Shown here piece by piece: positions 1-10,600 of a stretch of DNA of 55,731 nucleotides. Below the pieces are notes generated by a model that had not been told where the DNA came from, ran no database searches, and saw only the letters and a program-made list of their open reading frames with translations. Both the position numbers and the translations under genes were made by a program. The stretch is from positions 1-55,731 of the forward strand of contig JAAWDZ010000064.1 in the NCBI GenBank assembly GCA_022794015.1, given 5' to 3'. The DNA is from Eubacterium sp. Lineage in GTDB: Bacteria > Bacillota > Clostridia > Lachnospirales > Lachnospiraceae. Every line of letters starts with the position of its first letter. Positions within the stretch are counted from its first letter, which is position 1.

Positions 1-50
1 ATTATTATAACATTGGAGGTTTTTTACTGTAAGCTAAAGCAATTCTGACT

Positions 51-78
51 CACCTGCATAGCAGGTGGTTTATTTGTT
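51..78 (+). terminator. Possible rightward intrinsic terminator
   Basis: A 7-bp perfect stem (CACCTGC at 51-57, GCAGGTG at 61-67) with a 3-base loop is followed by a T-rich stretch. It would end a transcript entering from the left; no gene for it is visible. A second small hairpin (GTTTCTC/GAGAAAC, 91-108) follows. Confidence 0.4.
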
Positions 79-143
79 TCCCAAAGTTTCGTTTCTCTGT
101 TGAGAAACTCCACAATGCGAAACAGGCTAAAGCCTGACAAAGA

Positions 144-174
144 GAGCAAGGGAATCCTTTTCCTTCCCTTGCTC
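144..174 (-). terminator. Terminator-like hairpin downstream of eno
   Basis: A perfect 11-bp stem (144-154 with 164-174, arm GAGCAAGGGAA) lies just past the enolase stop codon on the minus strand. The T-run after it is weak (TCTTTGTC). A second 6-bp hairpin (CAGGCT/AGCCTG, 123-136) lies immediately beyond. Confidence 0.65.
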
Positions 175-187
175 TGGTGTTTTACTA

Positions 188-1627
<1,440 letters not shown>

Positions 1628-1657
1628 TCAAAAATATGCATCATGGATTCTGATTTA

Positions 1658-2278
1658 CTATGAATCTTCCCACTCCTCATGGTTGATTTCTCTGTCTTTA
1701 AAATAGTATTTTCGGTCACGCTCCCCTACTTCGCGCATAACCCTGCAGGGATTTCCTGCCGCAACTACGTTGGATGGAATATCTTTGGTCACAATACTTC
1801 CCGCTCCAATCACAACATTATCGCCGATGGTTACGCCCGGTACAATAACAGCTCCCGCTCCAATCCAGCAATTCCTGCCAATATGAACCTGCATATTATA
1901 CTGAAGCCCTTTCTGGCGAAGCTCCGGCAAAATCGGATGCCCCGCTGTTGCGATTGTTACATTGGGACCTAACATGGTATAATCGCCAATATAAATATGG
2001 GTATCATCTACGCACGTCAAATGATAGTTCGCGTACACCAGCTTACCAAAATGGCAGTGGCGTCCGCCAAAATTGGCATAAAAAGGCGCTTCAATATATA
2101 CCCCCTCACCGCAGTCTCCCAACATTTTTTTCAGCAGTTTCTCCCTTTTTTCTGTCTCTGAGGGTTTCGTCAGGTTATACTCACACAGCAAATCCTGATA
2201 TACCATCTGTTCCTTCCTGATTTCTTCATCCTCCGGGAAATAAAGTTCTCCTGTATGAATTCTTTCTTTCATATTCAT
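1658..2278 (-). CDS. Hexapeptide-repeat sugar O-acetyltransferase (maltose/galactoside type)
   Basis: Left-handed beta-helix acetyltransferase of the LacA/Maa family, which moves an acetyl group from acetyl-CoA to a sugar hydroxyl. The N-terminal Mac-type segment (MKERIHTGELYFPEDEEI) is followed by hexapeptide repeats. The catalytic histidine is in TIATAGHP, and the C-terminal coil contains IGAGAVIVPGVTIGDNVVIG and VVAAGNPCRV. About 206 residues, the usual family length. The ATG at 2278 overlaps the stop of the upstream exonuclease-like gene as ATGA, so the two are probably translationally coupled; a second ATG two codons on is possible. The true acceptor sugar cannot be read from sequence. 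Confidence 0.88.
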   Translation of the reverse strand: MNMKERIHTGELYFPEDEEIRKEQMVYQDLLCEYNLTKPSETEKREKLLKKMLGDCGEGVYIEAPFYANFGGRHCHFGKLVYANYHLTCVDDTHIYIGDYTMLGPNVTIATAGHPILPELRQKGLQYNMQVHIGRNCWIGAGAVIVPGVTIGDNVVIGAGSIVTKDIPSNVVAAGNPCRVMREVGERDRKYYFKDREINHEEWEDS

Positions 2279-3027
2279 ATTGCACCCCCGCACTCCAAAT
2301 ACTTATATCTGTTTTCTTCCAGATAAGTCTCATACTCTTTCATCTTCTCTCTCTGCCCTGGTGTCAGGCTTTCAAGCCCCAGCAAATAAGCATAAGCCTG
2401 CTGCTTATTCTTATACTGAGACACAAACATCCTTTTATCGTACTCTGCTTCCACTTCCCGCCTGCGCCCTTCGTCCGCCTTGCCGCGCAGCACTCCATAA
2501 ACAATATCTCCGAGCGCTCTGGCATCCGCCAGAGGCTCAAATGCATGCACAAAATCAATTCCGCAAATATAGGCATATCTCTCCAGGCTAATATCGTACT
2601 TCATCGAAATTCTGCCCGGCAAAAACCGCAATGCATCATAAAATTCCAGCTTATCCAGACTTTTTGTCGCAAACCGCATCAGCAGATCCTCATCCTGTCT
2701 GCCAAACGAAATATAAACTTCCGGCCCATATACTTTATGCGCCTCCAAAAGCTCCTCCGTTACCTCTTCCATAGGTTTTCCACAATCCCGAAGCGTTTTT
2801 TCATCATATCCGATGCGGGTAAGCTGTTCTTCCCAAAGCTCATACTCGTCTCCGCACCAGATTAAACTGCTGTAGCTGCCAATTTCTCTGCTGCCACTGC
2901 GATAGCTTACACCAATCGCAATCGGAACATTGTGACGGCTGGTATTCTCATTGCAGAATTCCAGATCCAGATAAGCCGATACCACTCCTTCCTTTGCTAC
3001 ATCTGCTATATTAATTTGATCTACCAT
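2275..3027 (-). CDS. DEDDh-like 3'-5' exonuclease domain protein
   Basis: A 250-residue protein with the outline of the RNase T/DnaQ exonuclease fold. A DxE-like motif I sits near the N-terminus (YLDLEF, about residues 19-24). An acidic motif II-like segment lies in YISFGRQDEDLL. An HxxxxxDAR stretch (HAFEPLADAR, about 160-170) matches motif III. These are the metal-binding positions of DEDDh nucleases. The substrate (RNA or DNA) is unknown and the match is distant, so the nuclease role is an inference. The C-terminal 70 residues are charged and helical. It is co-transcribed with the acetyltransferase (ATGA overlap), with no obvious functional link. Confidence 0.6.
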   Translation of the reverse strand: MVDQINIADVAKEGVVSAYLDLEFCNENTSRHNVPIAIGVSYRSGSREIGSYSSLIWCGDEYELWEEQLTRIGYDEKTLRDCGKPMEEVTEELLEAHKVYGPEVYISFGRQDEDLLMRFATKSLDKLEFYDALRFLPGRISMKYDISLERYAYICGIDFVHAFEPLADARALGDIVYGVLRGKADEGRRREVEAEYDKRMFVSQYKNKQQAYAYLLGLESLTPGQREKMKEYETYLEENRYKYLECGGAI

Positions 3028-3064
3028 ATTACCAAACCTTTCTTCTGCCGCTTTTTACTGCAAC

Positions 3065-3105
3065 CGTTCAGACAGCTGCCATTCTAAGGGCAGCTTGTCT
3101 GAACG
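3065..3105. terminator. Long intergenic hairpin, terminator-like
   Basis: Arms 3065-3080 and 3089-3105 pair over 16 bases with one bulge (outer CGTTCAGACA/TGTCTGAACG, inner GCTGCC/GGCAGC). It sits between the stop of the 3114-4754 gene and the next gene on the same strand. No T-run follows on the minus strand, so it may be an mRNA-end stabiliser rather than a simple terminator. Confidence 0.5.
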
Positions 3106-3113
3106 ATTCCGTT

Positions 3114-4754
3114 TTATTCTATATTCACTACGGTAAAAATTCCGTTTTCCGCCATTTCATATTCAAATGAAACCATATCGCCGACAGTATATTTTACAAT
3201 TTTCACCAATGTCGTATCCGCTACGTTTACATCAAATATATCCTCTGACTGTTCCAGACAGATATAATAATGGGTATTTCCGTCTACTACAACAGGAGCA
3301 ATTGATGCGATTTTGCCTTTCTTTTTTTCATAAACGCCGGACACTTGGCTCTTTGTAATCCCGTTTGTCGTCAGAAGCTTCATATAAGCCCTCTCACATT
3401 CCTGTACTGTATCCCCAATAGCAACCCACTGGTATTTCTGGACATTTACCATCGCATATTTTTTGACCAGGCCCGCGCCGTCCTTTAAAGCCATAAAATA
3501 GGTCGGCTCATTTGTTATATTAAGTAAAAGCGGAAACGTCGCCCGATATCCCAGGTTCTGTACCTGCCCTTCCGCAGAAGACATGGCGGAATCCTCTATT
3601 GCACCCTCAATCCGGTAAAACTTAGTTTCCATCGTACGCTGGTTCATCAGTACAAAGCCTACGTTGGACTGATCTCCACTCACACTTGTCACACCGGTAT
3701 ACACCCATACGTCATCGTTCAATGCAATATAATTGTATCCATTTGTCGTCTGCAGGCAATCCTTCTGCCCTAATATACTGTTAAAATATCCGTGTTTTAA
3801 AATACCGTAATAGTTGTAAAGTCCGGTCAAAAGCTCTGCGGAATACACCTTATCCACCCAGGTCGGTACATCCTCTACGTCATACTCTTCACATTCCCCT
3901 GTAATAGCATTACAGAGTATGGCCTTGCCCACCGTCTGTCCGCCGAAAAGGCCAATATTGAACTTCTTAACCGGACATACCCAGTACGGCGTTCCTTCAT
4001 CGTTGATTTCAAAAAAAATCTGATCGCCAAAAATATAGGTCGGATAGTGAAAACGCAGATGCCGGTATATATTACGGTTAAAAAGTTCCGACTCCGAATA
4101 ACGAATCCCTGCCTGCAGCTTCACACATTCCGTATTCTGTGTCGCCATATCGATCCGGATATAGGCGGGAATTCCCTGTTTCTGGTTGGTCAGCCATTTA
4201 ATCGGGCTGGCATAAACAAGCGGCGCAACACGCACCGGCGTATTCTGATAATTGATCTGGGTGTATTCGGTGCTGACCTCAAACTGAGATACCATGTCCA
4301 CCATGCTCCCCATCTTGCGGTTTCCCAAAAGCTCAGCAGAGCTTTTATCCAAAAGCGGAATCGTATTGAAGCTGACCTCCTTGATATCTCTGACAAAATC
4401 ACTTTCCTCTACGGTAAGCAGCTTCTGGTATTTCGCCGCATTTACAATCGGGGAAGAAAGAATTGCCCCCACTGCATACACCGCGCCAATCAGAATAAAT
4501 GCCACGACTCCGATTTTCACCAGTTTAAATTCCTGCATAAGACTTTTCAGCTCCGGCCTGCTGTTTTGTTCTTTATAAACCCGTCCCGCTTTTGTCATCA
4601 CATAAACAGCCGTGAGCAATGCCGTCAGAAACAGCAGGCATTGCCAAAATCCGCCGGAGTGTATGTTAATGGCCGGAATGGTAATGTAATAATAAATTCC
4701 AAAAAACAACACCAGTATAATAGCAATCACAATTTTTTTTACCGCTTTTTTCAT
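3114..4754 (-). CDS. Multi-spanning membrane protein of unknown function
   Basis: A 546-residue protein with three hydrophobic segments near the N-terminus: about 6-27, 35-55 and 80-105 (KIGVVAFILIGAVYAVG). About 440 residues follow, rich in beta-forming sequence and aromatic residues, without a motif I recognise. The topology suggests a membrane anchor with a large extracytoplasmic or membrane-associated domain. Its ATG overlaps the stop of the GTPase-nuclease gene upstream as ATGA, so the two proteins are probably made together. I cannot assign a family with confidence; a CvpA-like or lineage-specific label would be a guess. Confidence 0.75.
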   Translation of the reverse strand: MKKAVKKIVIAIILVLFFGIYYYITIPAINIHSGGFWQCLLFLTALLTAVYVMTKAGRVYKEQNSRPELKSLMQEFKLVKIGVVAFILIGAVYAVGAILSSPIVNAAKYQKLLTVEESDFVRDIKEVSFNTIPLLDKSSAELLGNRKMGSMVDMVSQFEVSTEYTQINYQNTPVRVAPLVYASPIKWLTNQKQGIPAYIRIDMATQNTECVKLQAGIRYSESELFNRNIYRHLRFHYPTYIFGDQIFFEINDEGTPYWVCPVKKFNIGLFGGQTVGKAILCNAITGECEEYDVEDVPTWVDKVYSAELLTGLYNYYGILKHGYFNSILGQKDCLQTTNGYNYIALNDDVWVYTGVTSVSGDQSNVGFVLMNQRTMETKFYRIEGAIEDSAMSSAEGQVQNLGYRATFPLLLNITNEPTYFMALKDGAGLVKKYAMVNVQKYQWVAIGDTVQECERAYMKLLTTNGITKSQVSGVYEKKKGKIASIAPVVVDGNTHYYICLEQSEDIFDVNVADTTLVKIVKYTVGDMVSFEYEMAENGIFTVVNIE

Positions 4755-7480
4755 ATTATTTCCTCGCTTTCCTGGCCGATTGTCCTTAAGCTTTCAGCCA
4801 CTTCCTGTTTTATCCCATCCAGCAGATAATTCCGGCTTCCTTTCGGCCTCACCAAATGTTCTTCCCGGATCTGCTGTTTCATGCGCATAATCTCCTGCAG
4901 GAGATCCTTTGCAGATAACAGCAGACAGCCCGCACCGCGGATAATTATCTGCTCCAGCCCATCGGAAGTTGCCACGGTCACATGGTATTTCTTTCTGTTT
5001 TCGTGGGCAAACCTCTCAATATAGGCATCTGCGGTTTCCGCTTCTTTTGTATATACCACATGGATGTTGTGATAGTCGAAAAATTCTGTCCTGTGGCCTG
5101 CTACCCGGTATGCGTCAAATACCACAATCACCTGGCATCCTCTGATTCCCTGATAATTGCACATCATATCTAAGAGTCTCCCTTTCGCCCCATCCATATT
5201 GTTTTCGGACAGCTCTCTTAATTCTGACCACGCATATATGATATTATATCCGTCTACCAGAAGGTATTCTTCTTTTGGCTCTTCTTTTTTCATCCCGCGG
5301 TAAGGTGTCTGTCCAGTATCTGCCTTTACAACACGCCGGCTGGTTTTATAGCCTCTTTTGGGTATCTGTTTTTTGCGCCGGTTGGCATACAGGGTCTTTT
5401 CTATAATTGCGTCTACTTCCTCTGTGGCAAGCCACTTTTCTTCCTGATATACACTCTGCGCCATTACAGTGGGTCTGTTCTCATCGCCTTTGTCTTTTGG
5501 AGACAGGACGCTTTCTATATGCATAAATTCCGGTACTTTGTCCCATTCCACCAAATATCCTGCGCCATGGGCACAGAATACCGAACCGGACGGGTTGGCC
5601 AGATCCGCCTGCGGATCGTATCCAATCGCCTCCGCCACCTCCTCCTGATTGTGACAGATATCATACCCGCCATAGCTTAAAAACAGCCTGCCGTCCCCTC
5701 TGGTATAAGCCGCCACCTCCTTAACATACTCCTGCAAAAGCACCACCGGCGCCATTCCCGTCAGCACGGCAAACCCATCTTTCAGATGCGGTCCGTGTAT
5801 GCTGCCATGCCGCTGCTTGATATCTGTCATAGCGCGTCCAATCCACGCTTGTGGTACTTCCAGACGATATTCATAATATGGTTCCAGCAAAACCGTTTTT
5901 GCCTGCATCAGTCCCTGTCTGACGGCGCGGTACGTGGCCTGCCTGAAATCGCCGCCCTCCGTATGTTTTTGGTGCGCCCTTCCTGCTGCTAACGTAATGC
6001 GGACATCGGTAACAGCAGAACCTGTCAGCACGCCTATATGCTCTTTTTCCTGCAAATGCGTCAGCACCAGACGCTGCCAGTTCCGATCCAGAACATCCTC
6101 GCTGCAGTCTGTCACACACTCCACACCGCTGCCCCGCTCTCCCGGCGCAAGCAAAAGATGCACTTCCGCATAATGGCGCAGCGGCTCAAAATGTCCCACC
6201 CCCTCCACCATATCTGCAATCGTTTCTTTATATACAATATGCCCGGTATCAAATCCGATTTCCACTCCGAACCGATCCGTTACCTGCCTTTTTAAAATCT
6301 CAGTCTGCACCTCTCCCATTACCTGTACCAGAATTTCCTGATGCACCTCGTTCCAAATCACATGCAGCATCGGATCCTCTTCTTCCAGCTCTTTTAGCTT
6401 CGGCAGCATCTGTACCGCGTCGCATCCCTCCGGCAGCAGAATACGGTAAGTCAGTATCGGCTCCAGTATCGGATCCAAAAAAGCCTGCTCCACGCCCAGC
6501 CCCTGCCCCGGATACGTCCTGCTAAGCCCGGTCACGGCACAAATTTCTCCGGCAGACACCTCGTTTACCGCCTCATACTTTTCCCCTGAATAAATCCGGA
6601 TCTGGTTCACCTTTTCCTCCCAGATCTCATCTGCTCCCTGCGTTTGTCCATTGCTCAGAAGATCCCGGACTCTAAGGCCGCCTCCTGTCACCTTCAGGCA
6701 GGTCAGACGGCTTCCTGCATCGTCGCGCATGATCTTAAATACCCTGGCTCCAAATTCTTTGGGATAATCCCGTTCCAGTGTATATGATGTAATCCCCTGC
6801 AAAAGCTCCCCGATTCCTTCCGCCTTCAGCGCTGAACCAAAATAGCAGAGAAACAGCTTGCGTTCCGCGATCATCTCACAAAGCAGGTCATGTGTAATGC
6901 TACCTGTTTCCAAAAAATCATTCAGCGCTTCTTCATCGCACATTGCCGCTTCTTCTAAAAATACATCCCTTTCCGGTTCTGTATCCCTGAAAGCCACACA
7001 ACTATCTGAAAGCTGCTGCTTTATCTCTGCCATCAGCAAATCCTCGTCTGTCCCCTCCTGATCCATCTTGTTGATAAATAAAAAAACCGGAATTCCATAT
7101 TCCTTTAACAGCCTCCACAGCGTCTTCGTATGGCCCTGCACGCCGTCTGCCCCGCTTACGACCAAAACGGCATAATCCAGTACCTGCAAGGTACGCTCCA
7201 TTTCTGTTGAAAAATCCACATGCCCCGGCGTATCCAATAACGTAACGGTAAGCTGCGCCAGCCGCAGAATGGCCTGCTTGGAAAATATGGTAATTCCCCG
7301 TTCCCGCTCCATATCATCTGTATCCAGATAGGCACTCTGCTTGTCCACTCTGCCCATCTCGCGTATCGCGCCGCCGGTGTAAAGCAGAGCTTCCGAAAGT
7401 GTTGTCTTGCCTGCGTCTACATGGGCAACAAGACCGATACATATATGTTTTCCGGGTGGATTTTCAGATGCCTGATTCAT
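4751..7480 (-). CDS. Tet(M)-like translational GTPase fused to a C-terminal NYN (YacP/Rae1-like) nuclease domain
   Basis: A 909-residue two-part protein. Residues about 12-640 form an EF-G/ribosomal-protection GTPase: G1 AHVDAGKTT (19-27), RGIT (61-64), DTPGH (83-87), NKMD (137-140), then domains resembling the Tet(M) core and its C-terminal EF-G-like part. After a basic linker (about 690-735), residues 737-880 form an NYN/DUF901 domain. Its conserved acidic positions are in LLVDGYN (D743), VVFDAY (D789), ETADAYIE (D818) and ATSDGLEQ (D840). In Bacillus, YacP/Rae1 cleaves mRNA in the ribosomal A site; Tet(M)-type GTPases bind the same region. I infer a ribosome-directed factor that may cut mRNA, not necessarily tetracycline resistance. 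No frameshift separates the parts. The downstream membrane protein is coupled by ATGA. Confidence 0.88.
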   Translation of the reverse strand: MNQASENPPGKHICIGLVAHVDAGKTTLSEALLYTGGAIREMGRVDKQSAYLDTDDMERERGITIFSKQAILRLAQLTVTLLDTPGHVDFSTEMERTLQVLDYAVLVVSGADGVQGHTKTLWRLLKEYGIPVFLFINKMDQEGTDEDLLMAEIKQQLSDSCVAFRDTEPERDVFLEEAAMCDEEALNDFLETGSITHDLLCEMIAERKLFLCYFGSALKAEGIGELLQGITSYTLERDYPKEFGARVFKIMRDDAGSRLTCLKVTGGGLRVRDLLSNGQTQGADEIWEEKVNQIRIYSGEKYEAVNEVSAGEICAVTGLSRTYPGQGLGVEQAFLDPILEPILTYRILLPEGCDAVQMLPKLKELEEEDPMLHVIWNEVHQEILVQVMGEVQTEILKRQVTDRFGVEIGFDTGHIVYKETIADMVEGVGHFEPLRHYAEVHLLLAPGERGSGVECVTDCSEDVLDRNWQRLVLTHLQEKEHIGVLTGSAVTDVRITLAAGRAHQKHTEGGDFRQATYRAVRQGLMQAKTVLLEPYYEYRLEVPQAWIGRAMTDIKQRHGSIHGPHLKDGFAVLTGMAPVVLLQEYVKEVAAYTRGDGRLFLSYGGYDICHNQEEVAEAIGYDPQADLANPSGSVFCAHGAGYLVEWDKVPEFMHIESVLSPKDKGDENRPTVMAQSVYQEEKWLATEEVDAIIEKTLYANRRKKQIPKRGYKTSRRVVKADTGQTPYRGMKKEEPKEEYLLVDGYNIIYAWSELRELSENNMDGAKGRLLDMMCNYQGIRGCQVIVVFDAYRVAGHRTEFFDYHNIHVVYTKEAETADAYIERFAHENRKKYHVTVATSDGLEQIIIRGAGCLLLSAKDLLQEIMRMKQQIREEHLVRPKGSRNYLLDGIKQEVAESLRTIGQESEEII

Positions 7481-7515
7481 CGAAAATGCCCCTTTCTATC
7501 CTCTATAATTCAATC

Positions 7516-7521
7516 ATTATA
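7516..7521 (-). promoter_or_regulatory. Probable -10 box of the GTPase-nuclease operon
   Basis: A consensus TATAAT reads on the minus strand about 35 bases upstream of the 7480 start codon. No good -35 hexamer is visible at 16-18 bases, so this is a partial promoter call. Confidence 0.4.
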
Positions 7522-7582
7522 GCACAGAAAGGAGCATAAGGCGTATGTTTTTATAAAATTTTTCTAAAAAGACGCAGCAGAC

Positions 7583-7610
7583 GGCCGCGGGAAACGGATT
7601 TCCCGCGGCC
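7583..7610 (-). terminator. GC-rich hairpin downstream of the lectin/LRR gene
   Basis: A perfect 12-bp stem (GGCCGCGGGAAA, 7583-7594 with 7599-7610) and a 4-base loop lie 9 bases after the stop codon of the minus-strand gene ending at 7619. A T-run (CTTTTTAG) comes about 11 bases after the stem. Confidence 0.7.
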
Positions 7611-7618
7611 TCGAACCA

Positions 7619-10600
7619 TTACTTTTTAATTTTAATATTTTTTCCGATTTTAGCTTTTCGCAGCATTTTTTTATAGACAGTAAATTTCTTTTTTGGAACG
7701 GTTATTTTTGCATTTTTCTGTATTTTCGTAAATGCGCCATTTCCAACTTTTTTGAGTTTTACAGATTTTATCTGCACCTTTTTTAAATTGCTGCAGCCAT
7801 AAAATGCCTGCTTTCCAATCTTAATTATATTTTTTCCTATAATTACCTGTGTAAGCTTTTTATGATTACGAAAAGCTTTACTGCCAATTGACGTTACCTG
7901 ATAGGTATATCCGTTTATTTTTATGGTATCCGGAATCTTAATTTTTTTATCAGATTTTTTTACAGGTTTTACTGCCTCTGCTGTTTGGCTGCCCTTTTTG
8001 GAGGAAAGTATTTTATACCATATTTTTCCTGATTTTTTCAGGCTTCCGGCTTTTGGAGGATTTTTCGTCTGCAGCTTTTCTTCCCCGGTAAGCTGCGCAT
8101 CCGTTTTAATTGCATCTATTGTTCTTTTCGCAGATGCCAGGGCCGCTTCTACTCCTGACACGTCACTGGCCGCTTTTATTGCTTCTATACCCGCTGCAAC
8201 AGCAGATGACAGTTCCCCCTTCTGAGCCGGACGGTATAAGTCCTCTGATTTGTATTTCAAAAGCTCCTGTATGGCATCCTCCCGTGCTTTTGCAAGTAAG
8301 GAAGAATCATTTGATTTATATTCTGCTTCGATTTTAACATCTTCATCTGGCATTACAAAAACTGCCGTATCCGCACTCTGATCCAAAAAGATTATATTTC
8401 CGGAAACAGCTTTCCAGCCCGCAAAATCCCTGCCAGCTATACCTGCTGTATAAACACGGATTATTTCACCGGGGAAACATTCCGCTGATTTTACAATACC
8501 TTCTGCTTCATTATAAATAAAATATCCATTCGTAACCGTCAAATTCCGTTTTTGCTTAGTTGGTGACGCCGTATCTATATCCGGCTCTATAAAATTCCAT
8601 TTATCCGCTTCGTCTGTCAGGCTGTAGGAACCGTCCTGACTGTTTAAATCTTCTTCAGAAGTATAAACTTTGCCTTCTGTAAGAGGTACGCGATTGTATT
8701 GGACCTTCTGCGCCGGATTCCCTTCGGAATCGTATTTTTGAATTGTAATATCCATGCTGCCGGTATCCGTACCTGTATAGCGTATATTATAATAATCCTC
8801 GTTTCCATAAAACCATATCTCAGCCCCATCGCCGGCTGCCGCTGCCACAAGCCCGCTTTTCCCATCCCAGTATGCTTTATGATCTGTGACAGAAGCCGCA
8901 AGTTCCCCCGACGCATAATATACCTCTACATCTACCGGACACTGTACCTGATAAACCGCCGTTGCTTTTTCTTTTTCCTCTATAATCTTTTTATAGTTCT
9001 TATATTCTTTCGGATAATCAACCTCAAGCTGGTAAATCCAGCCTGTCGCAATCTGTTCTCTTTTGGTTGCAACACTGTATCCAATACTTTTAATTGATTT
9101 TTTCAGTTCTTCAGCGTCGTTTGCCCCCACGAATCCTAAAAGCTTTGAAAACCATGCCGAATTAACCGCATCGCAAAAGCTTTCCGCATATTTACAATCC
9201 ACAGTCAATGTATAAAAAAACATTTCTGTCGCCGCCAGATAAACCGCCGCATCTTTGATATCCCCTGAATTTTTATACCTTGTCTTTTTAGAATAATATA
9301 TATTCTTTAATATCTGATTAATTTCCGTGACAGCATTCAGCCTTACAAATGCTTCCGCTGTTTTATCCGCTCCAGTAAGCTGATCCATCACGAATTTGTC
9401 TGCTTTATAAAGGGCAAGATATCCGTTCACAACAGGACCTGCCCCGGCCCTTACTTCTTTCCATAGCATATCAATACTACTCTTTACCATGTATTTGCCT
9501 GAAACATATCCCGTACGCGCCACTACTGCCGCCACACCATCTATCATACTTGAAAGCTCTCTCAATGCAGCTCTTAAACTGGTATTGGAACCAGACGCTT
9601 TGTACATTTCTTCTAACACTTCCTGCATTTCATCCGTCATTTCAGCAATCTGGTTTGCTATTGTAACATATTCCATATACTCTGCCGCCAGTTTAAACAG
9701 CTCCGCCCCTGTAGCAGCCTTATCCGCCCATTTCAAAATTTCGTCCGCATTATCTACTTTTACATTTTTAAAACATTTCCATTTTTTCAGATGCTTAAAC
9801 GCCTCGTTTATCACACCGGCCAAATCTGTTTCCTTATAGCCTTCTTTGTCCACAAAATGGAAAAAATGATTATCTATACGTAACATATCCTCCGGAACAT
9901 CCGTAACCATCTTTAAAGCAGCATCCACCTTCTGAGAGATTTCGCCCGCAGTTGAAACAAACCGGTTTTCCATAGCTTCCTGTAAAATATCAATGAGAAT
10001 TGCCTCATACATCTCTTTTTCACGAAACGGAAGATCGAGTATGGCGGAAGCATCATTCAAAGCGTCGCCTGCAGCAGTCAGCGTCCTCCAGCAGTCAACT
10101 TTATTTCCAAGCCCGTGCTCCTGACTGTTTTTCACAAGAATCTCACCTGGACTTTCCATCGTAATAAATGCTTCCATTGACTCTAACTGATTCTTATTAT
10201 TCAGCAGATAATCTGCCTGGTAGCGCTTTATCTCAAATACCGGGCGCAGCGACACATTTTTCTTTTGTACCTTCTGCCCGGCCTTACTTGAAACAACAGC
10301 GTTTATCTTGGTATTTTCCTTTCCCGTCAAAGATGCCTTCCAGACCGCGCTTTTCCCATCATCTGCAATTACAAATCCAGAGGATTCACTGTCGCATTTA
10401 TCTGCATCATCTTCCGACAAATCCAAAAAAAGCCCCGATATAAAATGTTCCAGATACTCCTTATCCTCCATTGGAAGCTCTGATGTTTTACAGCAAACCG
10501 TCGTAACCTCCCCTGTATCCGTCACAGAAAGCGTTAACTTTGGCTCTACCGAAAATGTTACCTCCGTATTTCCTTTAAACCTTCCTGTTCCAGCAATCGA

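Noticed and set aside
4751-7480. Calling this gene a tetracycline resistance gene
   Set aside because: The GTPase part resembles Tet(M), but the C-terminal nuclease fusion and the operon with a membrane protein make a resistance label unsupported.
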